Assembly: GCA_018260275.1 (NCBI GenBank)
Contig: JAGLBK010000115.1
Coordinates: 1 to 8,240, forward strand
Direction of reading: 5' to 3'
DNA length: 8,240 nt
Source: Deinococcus sp.
Lineage (GTDB): Bacteria > Deinococcota > Deinococci > Deinococcales > Deinococcaceae
A program made the translations under genes and the position numbers. Below are positions 5,273 to 8,240 of this stretch, piece after piece. The notes beneath the pieces are model-generated. The model was not told the origin of the DNA and ran no database searches. It saw nothing but the letters and a program-made list of their open reading frames with translations. Within the stretch, counting starts at the first letter, position 1, and every line of letters begins with the position of its first letter.

Positions 5273-5349
5273 AAACTTTAACGCCCTAGACGAAGAAATA
5301 CTAATGAGGTGTGTTTTGTGGAGAAAACTTTATAAACACGCCCTTAGAC
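5273..5349. repeat. IS-end-like relic with direct and inverted repeats
   Basis: The right part, 5328-5343, ends in TATAAACACGCCC and matches the IS terminus at 57-72 at 14 of 16 positions; the next bases TTAG fit a YTAR target site. AAACTTTA, ACGCCC and TAGAC occur in order at 5273-5291 and again at 5325-5349 with small insertions, a direct repeat. CTAA at 5301 and TTAG at 5344 bound a roughly 47-bp imperfect palindrome containing TGTGTTTT on the left. No transposase remains. It looks like an IS scar or a tiny non-autonomous element, upstream of the tyrosine-phosphatase promoter. Confidence 0.45.
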
Positions 5350-5350
5350 C

Positions 5351-5378
5351 GACCTCGCTGCGACTTTCGCCGGAGGTC
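5351..5378. promoter_or_regulatory. Inverted repeat upstream of the tyrosine-phosphatase gene
   Basis: GACCTC (5351-5356) and GAGGTC (5373-5378) are perfect inverted arms with a 16-nt spacer, ending 8 nt before the -10 box at 5387. They cover the -35 area and could be an operator. Six-base arms leave room for chance. Confidence 0.25.
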
Positions 5379-5386
5379 CATTGTTC

Positions 5387-5392
5387 TATCTT
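5387..5392 (+). promoter_or_regulatory. -10 element TATCTT for the tyrosine-phosphatase gene (leaderless type)
   Basis: TATCTT fits TANNNT and ends 5 nt before the ATG at 5398. The only purine-rich bases (GAG at 5393-5395) are too close to the ATG for a Shine-Dalgarno site. No clear -35 is present. Confidence 0.5.
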
Positions 5393-5397
5393 GAGCC

Positions 5398-5868
5398 ATG
5401 CCGCTATGTGTTCTGACCCTCTGCCTGGGGAATATCTGCCGCTCGCCCGTTGCCGAGGCACTGATCCGGCGTGAACTGACCGCCGCTGGAGTGGACGCCG
5501 TGGTAGACAGCGCCGGAACCGGGGCATGGCACGTGGGCAACCCCGCCGACCCGCGCAGCCAGGAAGTGGCCCGCCAGCACGGTCTGGAACTGACTGGTAC
5601 GGCGCGGCAACTGGCTCCCGCCGACTATGACGGGCAGGACATCATTCTGGCGATGGACCGGAGCAATCTGGAGAGTGCCCGGCGGCTGGCCCCGCCCACG
5701 GCCAGGGCAAAAATCATGCTGATGCGCGACTTTGACCCCGAGGCCCCCGGCGAGAGCGTGCCCGATCCGTATTACGGCGGCCCTGACGGTTTCAGGGACA
5801 TGTACCGGATGCTGGAACGCAGCGCCCGCGAGTTTGCGCGGCAGGCGGCGGCGGGTCATCAATTCTGA
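5398..5868 (+). CDS. Low-molecular-weight protein tyrosine phosphatase
   Basis: The 156-residue product has the family's active-site loop at the N-terminus, CLGNICRSP (9-17), with nucleophile C9 and phosphate-binding R15. The general-acid loop near the C-terminus is VPDPYYGG (121-128), with D123. Family features between include SAGTGAWHVGNPADPR (38-53) and the aspartate in AMDRSN (85-90). Length is normal for LMW-PTPs, small cytoplasmic enzymes that dephosphorylate phosphotyrosine through a cysteinyl-phosphate intermediate. Bacterial members often act on tyrosine kinases of capsule or exopolysaccharide synthesis, but no such genes are nearby, so the target is unknown. An arsenate-reductase reading is less likely given the DPYYGG loop. 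It has a leaderless-type promoter, and no terminator separates it from the menaquinone gene 44 nt downstream. Confidence 0.93.
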   Translation: MPLCVLTLCLGNICRSPVAEALIRRELTAAGVDAVVDSAGTGAWHVGNPADPRSQEVARQHGLELTGTARQLAPADYDGQDIILAMDRSNLESARRLAPPTARAKIMLMRDFDPEAPGESVPDPYYGGPDGFRDMYRMLERSAREFARQAAAGHQF

Positions 5869-5899
5869 AGGCTTGCAGGTGCCGGGCCGCCTGACAGAC

Positions 5900-5905
5900 T
5901 AGAAT
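5900..5905 (+). promoter_or_regulatory. -10 element TAGAAT for the UbiE/MenG gene (leaderless type)
   Basis: TAGAAT ends exactly 7 nt before the ATG at 5913, with no Shine-Dalgarno site. TTGCAG at 5873-5878 is a possible -35, but the spacing of 21 nt is long. Confidence 0.6.
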
Positions 5906-5912
5906 CGGCCCC

Positions 5913-6641
5913 ATGACTCCGGCTCCCAGAAAGCCCCCGGTGGGCGACAGGCAGGACAAGGGCCAGGACGTGCAGGCCATGTTCGCCAGCATCGCGCCGC
6001 GTTACGACCTGCTCAACCGCGTGCTCAGCCTGGGCATCGACCGGCTATGGCGCAGGGAAGCTGCCGCCGAGGCCCTGGCCCACAGCCCCCGTACTCTGCT
6101 TGACATGGCGACCGGCACCGCCGACTTCGCCATCGAACTTGCGACCCGTGCGCCGGGCCTCAAGCTGACCGCCAGCGACTTCGTACCCGAGATGCTGGAC
6201 ATCGGGCGTCAGAAGGCCGGGGCGCGGCACCTGGACATCAAATTCGAGGAAGGCGACGCACTGCACCTGCCGTATCCCGACGCCAGTTTCGACGCGGTCA
6301 CCTGCGCCTTCGGCTTTCGGAACTTTGCCGACTACGCCGCTGGCCTCTCCGAGATGTGGCGGGTGCTGACGCCCGGTGGCCGCGCCGTGATTCTGGAGTT
6401 TCCGCCGCCAGCCCAGGGCCTGTTCGGGTCGCTGTTCCGCTTTTACTTCCGCCAGATTCTGCCGCGTATCGGGGCGCTGGTCAGCGGCAACGCCGACGCC
6501 TACACCTACCTGCCCGAAAGCGTGTTGGCTTTTCCCGACCCCGAACGCCTTGCCCAGCTCATGCGGGCCACCGGCTTCCGCACCCGCTACAAGCTGCTGA
6601 CTTTCGGCATTGCGGCGATTCACGTGGGCGACAAGCGCTGA
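5913..6641 (+). CDS. menG: Demethylmenaquinone methyltransferase (UbiE/MenG)
   Basis: The 242-residue class I SAM-dependent methyltransferase carries the UbiE signatures: MFASIAPRYDLLNRVLSLG (23-41), motif I LDMATGTAD (63-71), acidic D89 after strand 2, FDAVTCAFGFRNFAD (126-140) and RVLTPGGRAVILEFPPP (150-166). The AFGFRNF block separates it from general SAM methyltransferases. The enzyme methylates demethylmenaquinone to menaquinone, the last step of quinone synthesis, at the inner face of the membrane. In a Deinococcus-like host lacking ubiquinone, menaquinone is the expected substrate. The YTYLPESVLAFPDPERLA segment (197-214) is also typical. The start at 5913 is supported by a -10 box exactly 7 nt upstream. 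A strong bidirectional terminator follows the stop. The substrate isoprenoid tail ultimately derives from the MEP pathway that includes ispF in this window. Confidence 0.93.
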   Translation: MTPAPRKPPVGDRQDKGQDVQAMFASIAPRYDLLNRVLSLGIDRLWRREAAAEALAHSPRTLLDMATGTADFAIELATRAPGLKLTASDFVPEMLDIGRQKAGARHLDIKFEEGDALHLPYPDASFDAVTCAFGFRNFADYAAGLSEMWRVLTPGGRAVILEFPPPAQGLFGSLFRFYFRQILPRIGALVSGNADAYTYLPESVLAFPDPERLAQLMRATGFRTRYKLLTFGIAAIHVGDKR

Positions 6642-6677
6642 GGCTTGAGCGCCATAGATTGAGCAGCACGAAAGAAG

Positions 6678-6717
6678 AAAGACGGAACCCCAACCACTTA
6701 GCCGGGGTTCCGTCTTT
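6678..6717. terminator. Bidirectional terminator between convergent genes
   Basis: A perfect 14-bp stem, 6678-6691 with 6704-6717 (core GACGGAACCCC / GGGGTTCCGTC), encloses a 12-nt loop. It is flanked by an A-rich run on the left and a T-run on the right, so both transcripts would end in U-rich tails. It lies 37 nt after the menG stop and 12 nt beyond the end of the reverse-strand glutaryl-CoA dehydrogenase gene, ending both. Confidence 0.93.
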
Positions 6718-6728
6718 TCGTTCAGCCC

Positions 6729-7889
6729 TTATTCCAGGGCGCCCAACCCGGTCAGGTGCCGCCCGACGATCAGGGTGTGGATGTCGTGGGTGCCCTCGTA
6801 AGTGTCCACCGTTTCGAGGTTCAGCATGTGCCGAATGACCGGGTACTCGGTGGTAATGCCGTTGCCGCCGTGCATCTCGCGGGCCAGACGTGCGCCTTGC
6901 AGGGCGACCCGCACGTTGTTGCGCTTGGCGTAGCTGACCTGAGCGAAGTTCATCTGGTGGGCGTCCTTGAGCTGCCCCAGCCGCCACGCCAGCAGCAGCC
7001 CGGTGCTGTGGTCGGTCGCCATACGCACCAGTTTGTCCTGCACCAGCTGGCGCGAGGCGATGGGCTTGCCGAAGGTCGTGCGGTCGGTGGTGTAGTCCAG
7101 GCTGGCCTGCAAGACGGCTTCCAGTGCCCCCAGCGCCCCCCAGGCGATGCCGAAGCGGGCCGAGGTTAGGCACGACAGCGGCGACTTAAGGCCCCCGCTG
7201 CCCGGCAGCAGGTTCTCGGCGGGAATACGGCAGTCTTCCAGCACGATTTCGCCGGTCACCGAAGCCCGCAGGCTCATCTTGCGGGTGATCTTGGGCGCGT
7301 GGAAGCCCTTGGTGTCGGTGGGCACCGTGAAGCCGCGAATGATGCCCTCGTCGTCTTTGGCCCAGACCACGGCCACATCGGCGGCGGGGCTGTTGGTAAT
7401 CCACATCTTGTTGCCGTTGAGCACGTAGTCGCTGCCGTCCTTGCGGGCGCGGGTGCGCATCGCGCCGGGGTCGGAGCCGCCGTCGGGTTCGGTCAGGCCG
7501 AAGCAGCCGATCAGTTCGCCCGAGGCCAGCCCCGGCAGCCAGCGCCGTTTTTGCTCCTCGCTGCCGTACTCGTTAATCGGGAACATAACCAGACTGCCCT
7601 GCACGCTGGCGGCACTACGCAGCCCGCTGTCCACGCGCTCCAGTTCGTACATCATCGCGCCGTAAGCGCTGTAGCTGGTGCCCGCGCCGCCGTATTCCTC
7701 GGGCACGGTCGGCCCCAGCAGGCCCATCTGCCCGAAACTCTTCATGACGTCTTTCACGGGCAGCTCGGCGCTGTCCCACCAGTCGGCAATGTGCGGCAGC
7801 AGCTCGGCGTCGCAGTAGCTCCGGACGGTCTCGCGGATCTGGCGTTCGTCGGGTTGCAGCAGGTCAAAGACTTTGAATTCGTCGAACAT
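6729..7889 (-). CDS. gcdH: Glutaryl-CoA dehydrogenase (acyl-CoA dehydrogenase family)
   Basis: The 386-residue flavoenzyme oxidises and decarboxylates glutaryl-CoA to crotonyl-CoA in lysine, tryptophan and glutarate breakdown. It has the GCDH-specific features: RSAASVQGSLVMFPI (91-105), whose arginine corresponds to the carboxylate-binding Arg94 of human GCDH, and TYEGTHDIHTLIVGRHLTG (363-381), with catalytic base E365. FAD and substrate contacts are seen in CFGLTEPDGGSDPG (129-142) and MWITNSPAADVAVVWA (162-177), and the family segment DRTTFGKPIASRQLVQDKL (269-287) is intact. Length is typical. The ATG at 7889 is chosen for its GAGG ribosome site; an in-frame TTG at 7922 would add 11 residues unlike the family. 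It lies downstream of a CoA-transferase on the same strand. An electron-transfer flavoprotein presumably accepts the electrons but is not in the window. Confidence 0.94.
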   Translation of the reverse strand: MFDEFKVFDLLQPDERQIRETVRSYCDAELLPHIADWWDSAELPVKDVMKSFGQMGLLGPTVPEEYGGAGTSYSAYGAMMYELERVDSGLRSAASVQGSLVMFPINEYGSEEQKRRWLPGLASGELIGCFGLTEPDGGSDPGAMRTRARKDGSDYVLNGNKMWITNSPAADVAVVWAKDDEGIIRGFTVPTDTKGFHAPKITRKMSLRASVTGEIVLEDCRIPAENLLPGSGGLKSPLSCLTSARFGIAWGALGALEAVLQASLDYTTDRTTFGKPIASRQLVQDKLVRMATDHSTGLLLAWRLGQLKDAHQMNFAQVSYAKRNNVRVALQGARLAREMHGGNGITTEYPVIRHMLNLETVDTYEGTHDIHTLIVGRHLTGLGALE

Positions 7890-7897
7890 TACGTGTA

Positions 7898-7901
7898 CCT
7901 C
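7898..7901 (-). promoter_or_regulatory. Shine-Dalgarno site for gcdH
   Basis: On the reverse strand GAGG lies 8 nt before the ATG at 7889. It favours that start over the upstream TTG and sets this gene apart from the leaderless genes of the forward strand, as expected if it is read from an mRNA begun upstream of the CoA-transferase. Confidence 0.55.
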
Positions 7902-7934
7902 GTCGGGGGGCGCCCCCGGCAAAAGGGGCAGAGA

Positions 7935-8007
7935 GTGGCTAGAGGCCGATTGGCTACAAACTGGCTGACTGAAGACTGGTGACTAGAGACTGGCTGATTA
8001 AAGACTA
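7935..8007 (-). repeat. Heptamer-phased intergenic tract between CoA-transferase and gcdH
   Basis: Read on the reverse strand, the 73 nt divide into ten 7-mers of the form YAGTCNN, or the diverged YAGCCNN / CAGTTTG, with three single-base insertions. The clearest run, on the + strand at 7965-7992, is four successive units of nnGACTR (for example AAGACTG then GTGACTA). It is less GC-rich than the coding sequence around it and has no coding potential. Like the array at 4464-4533 it follows the upstream gene's stop closely and is built on a 7-nt period, though the unit sequence differs. Function is unknown. Confidence 0.65.
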
Positions 8008-8022
8008 AGGGAAAAGGGCGGC

Positions 8023-8240
8023 TCAGGACGGTTCGGGGGCCGCGCGGCCCAGTTCGGCCAGGATTTCGGCGGTGTGCTGGCCCGGCGTGGGCGGGGCGCG
8101 GCGCACGGGCGGGCGCACCCCCCCGAAGTCCCAGGGCGGCGAGGTGACGGTGGTTTCGCCCAGGGTGGGGTGCGGCACCGTCACGGCCACCTCTCGGGCC
8201 TGCACGTGGGGATCATCGAAGACTTCCTTGACGTTGTACA
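8023..8240 (-). CDS. CaiB/BaiF family III CoA-transferase, C-terminal part
   Basis: The frame enters from the right edge and stops at TGA (8025-8023), giving about 71 C-terminal residues. NVKEVFDDPHVQAREV, then VPHPTLG, SPPWDFGG and a proline-rich stretch leading to GQHTAEILAELG, form the characteristic tail of family III CoA-transferases: a DPHVQAR motif, then a PxLG strand and a final GxHTxExLxELG helix. These enzymes move CoA between carboxylic acids through an aspartyl-CoA intermediate; the catalytic aspartate lies outside the window. The gene precedes gcdH on the same strand, so a glutarate CoA-transferase (SUGCT-like), supplying glutaryl-CoA, is a reasonable inference. The substrate cannot be read from this fragment. 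An in-frame GTG at 8205 is internal, not the start. Confidence 0.88.
   Translation of the reverse strand, partial: YNVKEVFDDPHVQAREVAVTVPHPTLGETTVTSPPWDFGGVRPPVRRAPPTPGQHTAEILAELGRAAPEPS

Noticed and set aside
5876..5893. Weak hairpin between the tyrosine phosphatase and menG, as a terminator
   Set aside because: The stem has only 6 pairs including a wobble, and there is no T-run.
7299..7982. 227-codon forward open frame opposite gcdH
   Set aside because: It is antisense to an intact glutaryl-CoA dehydrogenase, alanine/glycine/valine-rich, and without motifs.

Overview
The window looks like chromosomal DNA of a Deinococcus-type bacterium. This is inferred from three things: the GC-rich coding sequence, a menaquinone-type UbiE/MenG methyltransferase, and above all the repeated pattern of a TANNNT -10 box 5-9 nt in front of a start codon with no Shine-Dalgarno sequence. 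That pattern is the leaderless-mRNA arrangement known from Deinococcus. The species cannot be named from the sequence alone. Most of the window is ordinary housekeeping gene content; the unusual material is between the genes.

Layout, left to right. Positions 1-72 appear to be the 3' end of an insertion sequence (transposase C-terminus plus terminal repeat). Positions 73-364 hold no convincing gene, only dyad symmetry and a short stretch that recurs near 5.2 kb. A small two-helix membrane protein follows (365-661). Next is a tight forward cluster, 694-3049: a YigZ/IMPACT-family protein, IspF of the MEP isoprenoid pathway, a PP2A-like metallophosphatase resembling the phosphatase domain of PnkP, and a TrmL-like tRNA 2'-O-methyltransferase. 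The last two use Shine-Dalgarno sites and overlap the gene before them. A consensus promoter that runs directly into a terminator lies at 3120-3183. An M29 aminopeptidase (3226-4464) and a cyclophilin (4544-5116) follow, each with its own leaderless-type promoter and separated by a palindromic array of heptamers. A complex intergenic region (5117-5397) holds a terminator, a multi-hairpin repeat element and an IS-end-like relic. It is followed by a low-molecular-weight tyrosine phosphatase (5398-5868) and UbiE/MenG (5913-6641).

A strong bidirectional terminator (6678-6717) separates this forward block from a reverse-strand pair: the C-terminal end of a family III CoA-transferase (8240-8023, running off the window) and a glutaryl-CoA dehydrogenase (7889-6729). 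Together they suggest a glutarate/lysine degradation unit in which the transferase makes glutaryl-CoA and the dehydrogenase converts it to crotonyl-CoA. A 73-nt heptamer-phased tract lies between them.

I do not see a defence, CRISPR or other clearly new multi-gene system here. The observations most worth checking are the heptamer-phased intergenic arrays, the promoter-into-terminator unit, the paired IS-end relics, and the consistent split between leaderless first genes and SD-led downstream genes.
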